DNA of 64,000 nt, taken from Nostoc carneum NIES-2107. Lineage in GTDB: Bacteria; Cyanobacteriota; Cyanobacteriia; Cyanobacteriales; Nostocaceae. Below, in pieces: positions 54,499 to 63,904 of this stretch (positions within the stretch are counted from its first letter, which is position 1; each line of letters begins with the position of its first letter). The translations under genes and the position numbers were made by a program. The stretch is from assembly GCA_002368155.1 (NCBI GenBank), contig AP018180.1, positions 4,921,007 to 4,985,006 of the forward strand, given 5' to 3'. The notes beneath the pieces are model-generated. The model saw nothing but the letters and a program-made list of their open reading frames with translations, did not search any database and had not been told where the DNA came from.

Positions 54499-56742
54499 TT
54501 ACCATTGTGAGGACTGGAGTTGATAATTTTTGAGTGTAATTTCTACAGAAATGGGTGTTAGATCCACAGCACAAGCTTTTAGTTCTGGTTGTAGCGAATC
54601 GGGACAAGATTCTGGATGAGTGAGGGCATTAGCTTCAGCTTCATCGGCCCATAGCGCCCCCCAGTGCATAGGGACAAACACTGTACCAGGGGCGATCGCT
54701 TTGGTAATTTTGGCGGGAAACTTTGCTTTACCCCGACGCGATCGCACTTCTAACCATTGGTGATCGCTAATTCCCAAACCAGCCGCGTCACGGGGATGAA
54801 TCTCAATAAACGGTTCTGGGTGCATAGCGCGAGTTTTTTCTATGCGACCAGTACGAGTTTGGGTGTGCCAATGTCCGTACAACCGCCCAGTAGTCAGCAC
54901 AAAGGGATAATTAGGATCTGGCGGTTCCGCCAAACCCCGTGAATGATATGCACCAAACCGCGCCCTACCATCGGGAGTATGAAAGCGTAAATCAGTGTAA
55001 AGCCTTTTGGAATCAGGAACATGACGGGGATGACGCTGAATTTTTGCCCTCTCATCTTCCTCATCTCCCTCATCTCCTCTACTGCGTATTTCTGGACAGG
55101 GCCATTGGGTGGGGCCTTGTGTTTGCAATAGCTCGTGACTCATACCTGTCATGTCACAGGGGCGATCGCGTGTGAGTTGCACAAATTCGGCGTAGACTTC
55201 GGCGGAGTTAGCAAAAGCGAATTCTTTGGTAAAGCCTAATCTGCGTCCGACTTCCGCAAAAATTTCCCAATCTGCTTTCGCTTCCCACCAAGGAAAGCGG
55301 AATGCTGAACATAAAGTTACTCGGCGTTCAGAATTGGTCATTACGCCAGTTTTTTCGCCCCACTGGGCAGCAGGTAACAGCACATGAGCGTAGGCAGAGG
55401 TTTCTGTGGGATAGTATGCATCTTGGTAAATTGTGAAAGGCGATCGCAATAATGCTTTCTTCGTCCGTTCCAAATCTGGCATACTGACGGCGGGATTAGT
55501 CGCTGCAATCCACAGTAACCCGACTGTGCCATTTTCTAAGCCAGTAATCATATCCCAAGCCGTCATTCCCGGTTCAGGAGAAATCTGTCCTGGCTTCAGT
55601 CCCCAAAAATTTTCTACTTCTGCACGATGCTGGGGATTTTTCACCAAGCGATAACCGGGTAACAAATGCGATAAACCGCCAGCTTCCCTTCCTCCCATTG
55701 CATTTGGCTGACCAGTTAAAGAAAAAGGCCCGGAACCAGGTTTACCAATTTGTCCCGTCATTAGGTGCAGATTAATAATAGTTCTGACCTTAGCTGTACC
55801 TTCGCTTGATTGATTTATTCCCATCGACCACAGAGACAGCACTCTTTGAGATTGTCCCCAGTAGCGTGCTGCGGTTTCTAAATCTGCAACGCTAATTCCG
55901 CAGCGATGGGTCACCACATCTGGAGAATAGTGACGAATCACTTCTGCATAGGCGGGAAAGTTGCTGGTACAGTCGTCAATAAATCCCACATCTATCTGAT
56001 TCCAGCGCATCAACAAGTGGGCGATACCATTTAATAAGTCGATATCTGTACCTGGGCGAATTGCTAAATGTAAATCAGCATTTTCTGCGGTGGGTGTGCG
56101 CCGGGGATCGACCACAATCAATTTAACTTTGCGATTTTTTTTGCGATATTTCTCCAGACGGTTAAAAATTATGGGATGACATTCGGCGGTGTTAGTCCCA
56201 ATTAAAAATGCACAGTCAGTTAACTCCAAATCTTCATAGCAGCAGGGAGGGCCATCTGCGCCAAAGCTTTGAATGTAGCCAGCCACAGCGCTAGACATAC
56301 ATAAACGCGAATTTGCATCAAAATTATTACTGCCCAGACAACCTTTCATGAGTTTCTGAGCAATGTAATAATCTTCAGTTTGAAACTGTCCCGAACCATA
56401 CATACATATAGCTTCTGGCCCCTGAGTGAAGCGTACTGTTTGAATCCGCTTCGCAATTAAATCAAAAGCTTCCTCCCAACTGGCGCGACGAAATTCTTGA
56501 TCCAATGAATCTCTCACCATTGGATATTGCAGGCGATTTTTATCTAGAGACTCAGCAATTGTCGCGCCTTTCACACAAACCATACCTTGACTTGATGGGT
56601 GCGCTTTATCGCCCCGCACCCGCCAAATTGGAGTTCCTTGACTATCCCGATTAGTCGCTTTACCGTGTTGTGCTGGGGGCGAAACTTCCAGCCCGCAGCC
56701 AACACCGCAGTATGGACATAGGGTTTTGGTAAATTCACTCAT
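54499..56742 (-). CDS. narB: Ferredoxin-dependent assimilatory nitrate reductase NarB
   Basis: 747 aa cytosolic molybdopterin (bis-MGD) [4Fe-4S] enzyme reducing nitrate to nitrite with ferredoxin. N-terminal cluster [12 protein letters not shown] plus GMVCVKG. MoCo domains include [27 protein letters not shown] and [21 protein letters not shown]-terminal molydopterin-dinucleotide domain: [20 protein letters not shown]. Around residues 548-574 ([26 protein letters not shown]) a low-complexity stretch coded by CTCATCTCC-type repeats interrupts an otherwise conserved join (QWPCP ... [20 protein letters not shown]). Length is therefore above the usual ~730. Confidence 0.96.
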   Translation of the reverse strand: MSEFTKTLCPYCGVGCGLEVSPPAQHGKATNRDSQGTPIWRVRGDKAHPSSQGMVCVKGATIAESLDKNRLQYPMVRDSLDQEFRRASWEEAFDLIAKRIQTVRFTQGPEAICMYGSGQFQTEDYYIAQKLMKGCLGSNNFDANSRLCMSSAVAGYIQSFGADGPPCCYEDLELTDCAFLIGTNTAECHPIIFNRLEKYRKKNRKVKLIVVDPRRTPTAENADLHLAIRPGTDIDLLNGIAHLLMRWNQIDVGFIDDCTSNFPAYAEVIRHYSPDVVTHRCGISVADLETAARYWGQSQRVLSLWSMGINQSSEGTAKVRTIINLHLMTGQIGKPGSGPFSLTGQPNAMGGREAGGLSHLLPGYRLVKNPQHRAEVENFWGLKPGQISPEPGMTAWDMITGLENGTVGLLWIAATNPAVSMPDLERTKKALLRSPFTIYQDAYYPTETSAYAHVLLPAAQWGEKTGVMTNSERRVTLCSAFRFPWWEAKADWEIFAEVGRRLGFTKEFAFANSAEVYAEFVQLTRDRPCDMTGMSHELLQTQGPTQWPCPEIRSRGDEGDEEDERAKIQRHPRHVPDSKRLYTDLRFHTPDGRARFGAYHSRGLAEPPDPNYPFVLTTGRLYGHWHTQTRTGRIEKTRAMHPEPFIEIHPRDAAGLGISDHQWLEVRSRRGKAKFPAKITKAIAPGTVFVPMHWGALWADEAEANALTHPESCPDSLQPELKACAVDLTPISVEITLKNYQLQSSQW
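55020..55095. repeat. Low-complexity repeat insertion inside narB
   Basis: CTCATCTTCCTCATCTCC CT units flanked by GGGATGACG-type sequence in the coding region, in frame. Encodes about 25 charged residues. Confidence 0.65.
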
Positions 56743-56844
56743 GGTAGTTGTGGGAGGTTAGGATTTAAACGCAAAGGAAGGTGGAGGTTAATGTGATAGA
56801 GATACAAAGTAGCTTAGGGAACTCCAAAAAATAAATTATTCCGT

Positions 56845-56905
56845 TTAAGTCGTTGACTGTTGACGGTTCACAGTTAACAGTCAACGGTCAACCGTGAACA
56901 ATAGC
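56845..56905. repeat. STRR/palindrome between nrtP and narB
   Basis: TTGACTG, TTGACGG and CAGTTAA units form overlapping inverted repeats (ACTGTTGACGGTTCAC ... GTGAAC), with GTTAACAGTCAACGG. It may act as a terminator or processing hairpin between the two genes. Confidence 0.6.
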
Positions 56906-56934
56906 AATGGAATGTTTTTTGACTTGGAAGTCCC

Positions 56935-58437
56935 TTATTCCTCGGCCAAAATTGGTGCGGGTGGTGCTACTGTTTCGGTTGATTCACTTTCATAAGCACC
57001 AGCAAAGGAACCTTGAGGTTCTTTGAGGAAGAAGCCACACATAAAAGCGCAAATTAAGGCGGCGATACCCATTGTGGTAAACAGTGTTGATGCGTCCGTT
57101 AAGCTGAAAATTGTTAGATAGACTACGCCACCAAAATTGCCGTAAGCACCAACATTCCCAGCGATTTGTCCGGTAGCTTCTTTTTTAATCATGGGGACAA
57201 TCCCGTAAGTTGCACCACAGCCAGCTTGAGCAAAGTAAGCAGCAAACATGGTGACTGCGATCGCTAAGGGAATTGGCCAGCTGCTATTAATAAAATGCGC
57301 CATTAAATAGCCAACACCAATACCAGCGCTAATAATTGTCATCGTCCATTTGCGGGAACCAAATTTATCGGAAATTAAACCACCGCTAGGACGGGAAATT
57401 AAGTTTAAGAAGGGATAGGTAGCAGCAATCATTCCAGCTACTACGTGTTCTAAAGCAAAGGTTTTTTCAAAAAATGCCGGTAGCATGGAAACAACTGCTA
57501 ACTCACTACCAAAGTTAGTAATGTAGGTAAATTCCAGTAATGCAACTTGACTAAATTGATAGCGTTGAGCCGCAGGGTAAGTTTTTTTGCCAATCAGTAA
57601 GTCTTTGTTAACTTGGTAAGCTTTGTAGGTTTGGTAAGCAAATAACCCTGCTAACGCTAACCAAGTTAAATACATTTGGGTTTGATTGAGGAAGTGAATA
57701 TTCTTTTGTTCCAATCGCCAAGCTAGTAAACCCAAAGCGAAAATTAAACCAAAATTTGACGCAATCATCGCCCAGAAGCTTTTCACGCTGGTGACTTCCA
57801 AAGCACCATTCTTCTTGGGTTTCTTGTAAACTTTGCCAGTAGGTGTATCTTGAACAGTGTTGTAATAAATTACGCCATAGATAGCGGCAATTATCCCAGT
57901 GAGTGCGATCGCTAATCGCCAGTTGGAACCACCACCAGCTAAAAAGCCAGTCGCCACAGCAATCATTGGTAGGGCGAACTCTGCACCAAAAGCCCCAAAG
58001 TTACCCCAACCGCCATAGATACCTTGAGCACGTCCCATCTCTTTAGGCGGGAACCATTCCGCTACCATGCGGATACCGACGACAAACCCAGAACCAACAA
58101 TTCCCATCAGTAAGCGACTGACAACTAATTGGTGAAAGTCCTGTGATAGCGCTGTTGCTAAACAAGGAACAGCCGCAAACATCAACAGTATTGAGTAGGT
58201 AATTCTCGGGCCAAAACGATCCAGCAACATCCCAATAATTAACCGTGCTGGAATTGTTAAAGCCAGATTACAAATGCCCAAAGTCTTAATTTGCTCAGGT
58301 GCTAAATGTAATTCCTTACCAATCGTGGTTGCAAAGGGAGCAAAGTTGAACCAACAGACAAAGGTAAGAAAAAACGCAAACCACGTCTGATGTAAGATGC
58401 GATAACGATCCCTGAATGAAAATAATCCTTTAAGCAT
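56935..58437 (-). CDS. nrtP: Nitrate/nitrite permease NrtP (MFS, NNP family)
   Basis: 500 aa, about 12 transmembrane segments. Nitrate/nitrite porter family signatures: GNFGAFGAEFALPM (TM5 region) and GNVGAYGNFGGVVYL (TM11 region), plus conserved Arg near GIRMVAEWF (R in TM2/4 of NNP). Matches cyanobacterial NrtP, known as the high-affinity nitrate/nitrite permease of Nostoc punctiforme and marine strains. It sits 115 bp downstream of nrtD and 192 bp upstream of narB on the same strand. So the strain has both ABC and MFS nitrate uptake. Confidence 0.95.
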   Translation of the reverse strand: MLKGLFSFRDRYRILHQTWFAFFLTFVCWFNFAPFATTIGKELHLAPEQIKTLGICNLALTIPARLIIGMLLDRFGPRITYSILLMFAAVPCLATALSQDFHQLVVSRLLMGIVGSGFVVGIRMVAEWFPPKEMGRAQGIYGGWGNFGAFGAEFALPMIAVATGFLAGGGSNWRLAIALTGIIAAIYGVIYYNTVQDTPTGKVYKKPKKNGALEVTSVKSFWAMIASNFGLIFALGLLAWRLEQKNIHFLNQTQMYLTWLALAGLFAYQTYKAYQVNKDLLIGKKTYPAAQRYQFSQVALLEFTYITNFGSELAVVSMLPAFFEKTFALEHVVAGMIAATYPFLNLISRPSGGLISDKFGSRKWTMTIISAGIGVGYLMAHFINSSWPIPLAIAVTMFAAYFAQAGCGATYGIVPMIKKEATGQIAGNVGAYGNFGGVVYLTIFSLTDASTLFTTMGIAALICAFMCGFFLKEPQGSFAGAYESESTETVAPPAPILAEE

Positions 58438-58552
58438 TGCAATCTTCCTTAGTGAAGCGGATAAATGAGTTCGTTGTCAGGACATTTGTCTAGGATTTTG
58501 AAGCACCAGGGGATATTTTTAGAGTAAATAAATACTTGTAATGACCGAGTTT

Positions 58553-59401
58553 TTACTCATCATCATGAGCAAAGCGGCGATAGAGGAAGTCTAGAGCGTA
58601 GTTTCTGAGGTTGTAATATTCGGGGTCTTCCATAATGCGGCGACGATTGCGGGGGCGGGCAAAGGGAACCTCTAAGATTTCGCCAATCTGAGCAGCAGGC
58701 CCGTTAGTCATCATTACTACTCTGTCTGCGAGAAACAGCGCTTCATCAATATCATGGGTAATCATTAATACCGTAACTTGATGTTCTCGCCAAATTTGCA
58801 GCAATTCCTCTTGCAATTCCTCTTTGGTAATTGCGTCTAATGCACCGAAGGGTTCATCGAGAATCAAAACTTGGGGACGAATTGAAAGGGCGCGGGCGAT
58901 CGCAACTCGCTGTTTCATACCGCCAGAAATTTGGCTAGGTTTCTTGTCAGCCGCTTCTGTTAGTCCCACCATTGCTAAATGTTCTCTAGCGATCGCTCTT
59001 TTTTCGGCTTGGGACTTTTTGGGAAATACTGAATCAATCGCCAAGTAAACGTTATCAAATACACTCAACCAAGGTAGGAGACAGTAGTTTTGGAAAACCA
59101 TCATCCTGTCTGGGCCTGGTTCAGTGATTGGTTGGTCTTGCAACAGAACAATACCTTCGCTGGGAGTGTTAAATCCAGCCACCATATTGAGCAGCGTAGA
59201 TTTACCACAACCAGAGTGACCAATAATACAAACAAATTCCCCTTCCCGAACTTTCAGGTCAACGCCATCTAATACGGTGTAGGGGCCTTCGGGAGTAGGA
59301 TAAATTTTGCTGACCCCTTCAATTACCAGAAAATCATCTGCTTTCTGCTTTGGTAATTTATTAACCTGAATTTTATTGTGAGTATTTTTGGCGAGTTGCA
59401 T
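58553..59401 (-). CDS. nrtD: Nitrate ABC transporter ATPase NrtD
   Basis: 282 aa ABC ATPase. Walker A GHSGCGKST, signature ISGGMKQRVAIARAL, Walker B VLILDEPFGALDA and switch His in VLMITHDIDEAL. It has no C-terminal substrate-binding domain, which distinguishes NrtD from NrtC. Together they form the hetero-dimeric ATPase of the nitrate/nitrite importer with NrtB. The 102-bp gap to nrtC contains a STRR and the perfect palindrome AGACGCGATTAATCGCGTCT. Confidence 0.95.
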   Translation of the reverse strand: MQLAKNTHNKIQVNKLPKQKADDFLVIEGVSKIYPTPEGPYTVLDGVDLKVREGEFVCIIGHSGCGKSTLLNMVAGFNTPSEGIVLLQDQPITEPGPDRMMVFQNYCLLPWLSVFDNVYLAIDSVFPKKSQAEKRAIAREHLAMVGLTEAADKKPSQISGGMKQRVAIARALSIRPQVLILDEPFGALDAITKEELQEELLQIWREHQVTVLMITHDIDEALFLADRVVMMTNGPAAQIGEILEVPFARPRNRRRIMEDPEYYNLRNYALDFLYRRFAHDDE

Positions 59402-59404
59402 AAG

Positions 59405-59450
59405 AATTTGGTAATGGGTAATTGGTAATTGGTAATGGGTAAAAGAGGCT
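59405..59450. repeat. STRR between nrtC and nrtD
   Basis: GGTAATT/GGTAATG heptamers. Confidence 0.75.
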
Positions 59451-59470
59451 AATTTATAATTTTTGAGTAC

Positions 59471-59490
59471 AGACGCGATTAATCGCGTCT
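59471..59490. repeat. 20-bp palindromic repeat, copy C (perfect)
   Basis: AGACGCGATTAATCGCGTCT is its own reverse complement. It lies inside the nrtC-nrtD spacer, where it may form a transcript hairpin within the operon. Confidence 0.8.
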
Positions 59491-59503
59491 CTGCAACTCT
59501 TGA

Positions 59504-61492
59504 CTAAATAAACACTTCTTCCACGCGAATTGGTCGCTTGATTTCTAAACCTTTGAGATATTCGATTGGTTCGGAAGAGTTGAAAACTTTCCCATCAAAT
59601 AAATGAATTGGGTCATCTTCACCGATATCGAGTAAGCCTAAATCTCGTGCAGCTGTACCAAAAATATCTGTACGACAGACTCTTTCAATGACTTCGACCC
59701 AGTTTTTCGGGAAGGGTATTAAGCCCCAGCGCGCCATTTGAGTTACCATCCACAACAGTTCGGTGCGGTTGGGATAGTTGGTTTGATGCAGGTAAAACTG
59801 GTTGTAGCCTGTCAGTTCTTGAGGTGCTTTCCCATCGCCGCGATCGTAGGGATCGATAAATCCAGGGCGGATGTATGCAGGGTCAATATTTAAATATTCA
59901 GAACGGCTGAGTAATTCCAGAATTTCTTGGCGGTTGCGAATGTCGTCGCAGTATTGACAAGCTTCTAATAAAGCTTTGATCAAGGCGAGATAGGTTTGGG
60001 GGTGTTTTTGCGCCCACTCTTCCCGCACTCCCAGGACTTTTTTCGGCTGTCCTGACCAAATTTCTAAGGCTGTAGCTGCAACAAAGCCTAAGTCTTGTTC
60101 AACTGCAAGGTAATTCCAAGGTTCTCCCGCACAATAACCGTCAATATTGCCAGCTTTGAGTTGTGAAACCATTTCTGTTGGTGGAATTACAGCCAAACTG
60201 ACATCTTTATCGGGATCTATACCACCCGCAGCCAACCAATAACGCAGCACGAGGTTCTGCATAGAGGTGGGATGAACCACACCCAAGGTCATAATTTGGT
60301 CAGGATTTTGGTTAATTGCCGCTTTTAAGCTAGCTAGGTTGCGAACACCTTGGTTATATAATCTTTTGCTTAAAGTAATGGCGTTAGCATTACGCGAAAG
60401 ATTTAAGGCATTAATTACGGGGATGGGTTTTTGATTCCCAGCGCCCAAAGTTAGGGCTAAAGGCATTCCCGCTACCATTTGGGCTGCATCTAATTTACCC
60501 GTCACTACACCTTTAGCGATTTCTTGCCAGCTACTTGCACGACGGAGGGTGATATTTTCTAAGCCGTATTTAGCAAAGAAGCCTTTTTCTTGAGCAACAA
60601 TTAACGGTGCAGCATCAGTCAGAGGCATAAAGCCGATTTCCAGATTGGCTTTTTCTAAAACTTTCTCGGATGTACTTACGGCTACTGGAGATTGCTGCAT
60701 CCGGCGTTTTTTCGCCTGTTTTTGCTGGTTAAGGAAGTAGATCATCTCATTCCGCAGATTGTAGTAACTGGGATGTTTGACTACTTCCAAACGCTGACGT
60801 GGACGGGGAATTGGGACTTCGAGAATCTGCCCAATATGCGCTTCTGGCCCATTGGTAAGCATAACAACGCGATCGCTTAACAATAGTGCTTCGTCTACAT
60901 CGTGCGTCACCATCACGCAGGTAACGTTGTGTTCGTTGCAGATTTTCATCAGTTGTTCTTGCAAACTGCCTCTGGTTAAGGCATCCAAAGCCCCAAAGGG
61001 TTCGTCAAGCAGTAACAACTTCGGGCGAGTAGCCAAGGCGCGCGCGATCGCTACCCGTTGTTTCATCCCCCCCGATAATTCACTAGGACGTTTATTTGCA
61101 GCTAGGCGCAGTCCTACCATATCAATATGTTCTTCTACAATCCCGCGACGTTCGCCCTTGGGGTGATTCTTATAGACTTCATCCACAGCCAAGGCGATGT
61201 TTTCGCGGACTGTTAACCAAGGAAGCAGGGAGTAATTTTGAAATACCACCATGCGATCGGGGCTTGGTTCTCTGACTTCTCGCCCTTCTAAAGTCACGCC
61301 TCCAATACTGGCTCTATCTAAACCTGCAATGATATTGAGTAAGGTAGATTTACCGCAACCAGAATGTCCAATTAGAGAAACAAATTCTCCTTGTTTAATT
61401 TTTAATTCAATATTTTTCAGAGCAATATATTTATCGCCGTTTGGTAAATCAAAGATGCGGTCAACGTGATCAACTTCCACAAAAGTAGTCAT
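59504..61492 (-). CDS. nrtC: Nitrate ABC transporter ATPase NrtC with fused substrate-binding-like domain
   Basis: 662 aa. Residues 1-255 are an ABC ATPase (Walker A GHSGCGKST, signature LSGGMKQRVAIARAL, Walker B LLLLDEPFGALDA). Residues about 280-662 resemble NrtA (LEIGFMPLTDAAPLIVAQEK, then AAGGIDPDKDVSLAVIPPTE and GYCAGEPWN). In Synechococcus the C-terminal domain is a regulatory nitrate sensor that allows inhibition of uptake by ammonium. This fusion is the hallmark of NrtC and separates it from CmpC only by sequence detail; context supports nitrate. Confidence 0.95.
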   Translation of the reverse strand: MTTFVEVDHVDRIFDLPNGDKYIALKNIELKIKQGEFVSLIGHSGCGKSTLLNIIAGLDRASIGGVTLEGREVREPSPDRMVVFQNYSLLPWLTVRENIALAVDEVYKNHPKGERRGIVEEHIDMVGLRLAANKRPSELSGGMKQRVAIARALATRPKLLLLDEPFGALDALTRGSLQEQLMKICNEHNVTCVMVTHDVDEALLLSDRVVMLTNGPEAHIGQILEVPIPRPRQRLEVVKHPSYYNLRNEMIYFLNQQKQAKKRRMQQSPVAVSTSEKVLEKANLEIGFMPLTDAAPLIVAQEKGFFAKYGLENITLRRASSWQEIAKGVVTGKLDAAQMVAGMPLALTLGAGNQKPIPVINALNLSRNANAITLSKRLYNQGVRNLASLKAAINQNPDQIMTLGVVHPTSMQNLVLRYWLAAGGIDPDKDVSLAVIPPTEMVSQLKAGNIDGYCAGEPWNYLAVEQDLGFVAATALEIWSGQPKKVLGVREEWAQKHPQTYLALIKALLEACQYCDDIRNRQEILELLSRSEYLNIDPAYIRPGFIDPYDRGDGKAPQELTGYNQFYLHQTNYPNRTELLWMVTQMARWGLIPFPKNWVEVIERVCRTDIFGTAARDLGLLDIGEDDPIHLFDGKVFNSSEPIEYLKGLEIKRPIRVEEVFI

Positions 61493-61499
61493 TTGTCTT

Positions 61500-61532
61500 T
61501 AGTCCTTAGTCATTTGTCATTTGTTATTTGTT
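61500..61532. repeat. STRR between nrtB and nrtC
   Basis: TTAGTCCT, TTAGTCAT and TTGTCAT/TTGTTAT heptamers. Confidence 0.65.
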
Positions 61533-61576
61533 AAGAGCCAATAATCTACTTTTGAGTTTTGAATTTGAACTATTGA

Positions 61577-62416
61577 CTACTTTTGTTCTGCAACCACTTT
61601 GCTAGCGATAAATGCTACCAATCTATCCAGCATTAAGCCAACCAAACCGACGTAGATGAGGGCGATAATAATCTCGCTCATATTGGTTTCTGTAGTAGTG
61701 TTGTAGGCATCCCAAATAAACGAACCAATACCCACACCACCCACTAACATTTCAGCCGCAACAATTGCTAACCAAGATAAACCAATCCCAATTCTTAACC
61801 CTGTAAATATATAAGGTACTGTGGCAGGAAAGACGATTTTAAAGAAATACTTTGGCCCTTTTAATTTTAAAACCTTAGCTACATTAATGTAGTCTTGGGG
61901 AATTTGCTGTACGCCAACTGTAGTGTTGATAATAATCGGCCAAATTGATGTAATGAAAATTACGAAAATTGCTGAGGGATTAGCTTGTTGAAATGCTGCC
62001 AGTGAAATAGGAAGCCATGCTAGAGGCGGTACAGTTCGCAATACTTGGAATATAGGATCTACGGCATTATAGACTAATTGATTTGCACCAATTAATATTC
62101 CCAATGTAATGCCGACAATTGTTGCCAGCGAAAATCCTAAACCAACTCTGCCCAAACTACTGAGAATCTGCCAACCTAAACCTTTATCACTTTCGCCATT
62201 ATCAAAAAATGGATTAATGATAAAAGGGTTCCAAGTTTCCGAAACTGTTTCAATTGGCCCCGGTAACTTAAAGTTAGGATTTAAACAAAGTAGTTGCCAA
62301 ATCACCAAAAAAATCGCTAATGCTACCAGTGGCGGTACAATTTTTTTCCAGAATAATTTATTAAGCGCCTTTTGAGACTTTTTTCTGTGAATCCGACTAC
62401 CAGCAATAGCTGTCAT
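61577..62416 (-). CDS. nrtB: Nitrate ABC transporter permease NrtB
   Basis: 279 aa, about six transmembrane helices. Inner-membrane permease of the nitrate/nitrite importer, family of CmpB/SsuC-type permeases. Contains the EAA-like cytoplasmic loop (INVAKVLKLKGPKYFFKIVF) that contacts the ATPases, and IVAAEMLVGGVGIGSFIWDA typical of NrtB. Start follows a 130-bp STRR-bearing spacer after nrtA. Confidence 0.95.
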   Translation of the reverse strand: MTAIAGSRIHRKKSQKALNKLFWKKIVPPLVALAIFLVIWQLLCLNPNFKLPGPIETVSETWNPFIINPFFDNGESDKGLGWQILSSLGRVGLGFSLATIVGITLGILIGANQLVYNAVDPIFQVLRTVPPLAWLPISLAAFQQANPSAIFVIFITSIWPIIINTTVGVQQIPQDYINVAKVLKLKGPKYFFKIVFPATVPYIFTGLRIGIGLSWLAIVAAEMLVGGVGIGSFIWDAYNTTTETNMSEIIIALIYVGLVGLMLDRLVAFIASKVVAEQK

Positions 62417-62472
62417 TTTTTTCTTACTCCTGGGCAGATTTAGTTAATTTCAAAAACAATTTTGTGAAATTT

Positions 62473-62544
62473 CGTAATTCAAAATTACGAACTACGAATT
62501 ACGAATTACGAATTACGAACTACGAATTACGAACTACGAATTAC
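62473..62544. repeat. STRR between nrtA and nrtB
   Basis: ATTACGAACTACGA-type units (ACGAATT and ACGAACT) repeated about nine times, ending just before the nrtA stop codon. Confidence 0.85.
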
Positions 62545-62546
62545 TA

Positions 62547-63872
62547 TCAAACTTTTTTGATTTTCAAACTGCTGAGATATGCTTCTGGTTTTTCTGGATC
62601 AAATTTCACGCCATCAAAGAAAGTCTCAACTCCTCTAGAAGTACTAGTAGGAATCTCCGCATCAGCTACACCAAGTGCTTTAGCTGCTTTTTTCCACAGG
62701 TCTTCTTTATTTACCTGATCGACAATTTCCTTGACTTTGGTATCTTTTGGCAGATAGCCCCAGCGAATTTCTTCAGTTAAGAACCAAGTATCATGGCTCT
62801 TGTAAGGATAAGAGGCATTATCTGCCCAATACTTCATGCGATCGCCAAAATTTTGCTGTGTGCGACCATCACCGTAGTCAATATTGCCCTTAGCCCGTTC
62901 TAAAATATCTGCAGCTGCAACGTTAAAGTATTTGCGATCGGCGCAGATTTTGCACATTTCCTCTTTGTTTTCTGCCTTATCGCACCACTGTTGCGCTTCT
63001 AGAACTGCCATTAACAATGCTTGCGCTGCATTAGGATTTTTATCAACCCACTCTTTCCGCATTGCAAAGGCTTTCTCTGGGTGGTCTTTCCACAACTCAC
63101 CTGTAACGAGGGCTGTATAACCTAATTTTTGGCTCACCAATTGAGCATTCCAAGGTTCTCCCACACAAAAGGCATCAATTGTACCAACTTTCATATTGGC
63201 TACCATTTGTGGTGGTGGTACAGGTTCCAATACCACATCTTGATCGGGATTAATCCCGCCAGCCGCTAGCCAATAGCGCATCCATAAATCATGAGTTCCA
63301 CCAGGGAAAGTCATAGCTACTTTTATGGACTGTTTATCAGCTTTAGCTTTATCCGCAGCAGCTTTCAGCCCTTTACTTTCTAAACCTACTTTCAGGTCTT
63401 TAAGTTTATTAGCCACCGATATAGCCTGACCGTTAGTATTTAAACGCGCCAACAGATACATTGGCACTTTATCGTTAATAGTCATCAGATAAGGCATAGG
63501 GCTGAGGATATGTGCGCCATCAATACCACCACCAGCCGAGCCGATTTTGAGGTTATCGCGGGTAACAGGCCATGATTTTTGCTTGATGACTTCAACATCA
63601 GTCATACCGTACTTAGCAAAGAAACCCTTTTCTTTAGCAATGATCAGAGGTGCAGCATCAGTTAGAGGGATAAATCCTAACTTGGCTTTGGTGGTTTCTA
63701 CTTTTGGTGCATTAGCTACTGTAGAGACGTTAGCCGCAGGTGCAGCCGAAGGTGCGTTATCCCCTGTAGTCGCTGAATTGGAACCATTAGAAGCGCAACC
63801 ATGAGCCAGAATAGAAGCCGCCGCCGCCGCAGTGGAAGTAAAGATAAATTTTCTTCGTGAAAAATTAGTCAT
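62547..63872 (-). CDS. nrtA: Nitrate-binding lipoprotein NrtA
   Basis: 441 aa periplasmic substrate-binding protein of the ABC nitrate importer. N-terminal twin-arginine (SRRKF) and lipobox-like LAHGC (about 22-26) suggest a Tat-exported lipoprotein. A Ala/Ser/Asn-rich linker follows, then two lobes with LGFIPLTDAAPLIIAKEKGF, IDGAHILSPMPY, THDLWMRYWLAAGGINPDQD and IDAFCVGEPWN. First gene of nrtABCD on this strand; a nirA gene, if present, would lie upstream beyond the window. Confidence 0.96.
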   Translation of the reverse strand: MTNFSRRKFIFTSTAAAAASILAHGCASNGSNSATTGDNAPSAAPAANVSTVANAPKVETTKAKLGFIPLTDAAPLIIAKEKGFFAKYGMTDVEVIKQKSWPVTRDNLKIGSAGGGIDGAHILSPMPYLMTINDKVPMYLLARLNTNGQAISVANKLKDLKVGLESKGLKAAADKAKADKQSIKVAMTFPGGTHDLWMRYWLAAGGINPDQDVVLEPVPPPQMVANMKVGTIDAFCVGEPWNAQLVSQKLGYTALVTGELWKDHPEKAFAMRKEWVDKNPNAAQALLMAVLEAQQWCDKAENKEEMCKICADRKYFNVAAADILERAKGNIDYGDGRTQQNFGDRMKYWADNASYPYKSHDTWFLTEEIRWGYLPKDTKVKEIVDQVNKEDLWKKAAKALGVADAEIPTSTSRGVETFFDGVKFDPEKPEAYLSSLKIKKV

Positions 63873-63904
63873 TGTTTGTTGTTAAGCAGATTTGGTATTT
63901 GGCA

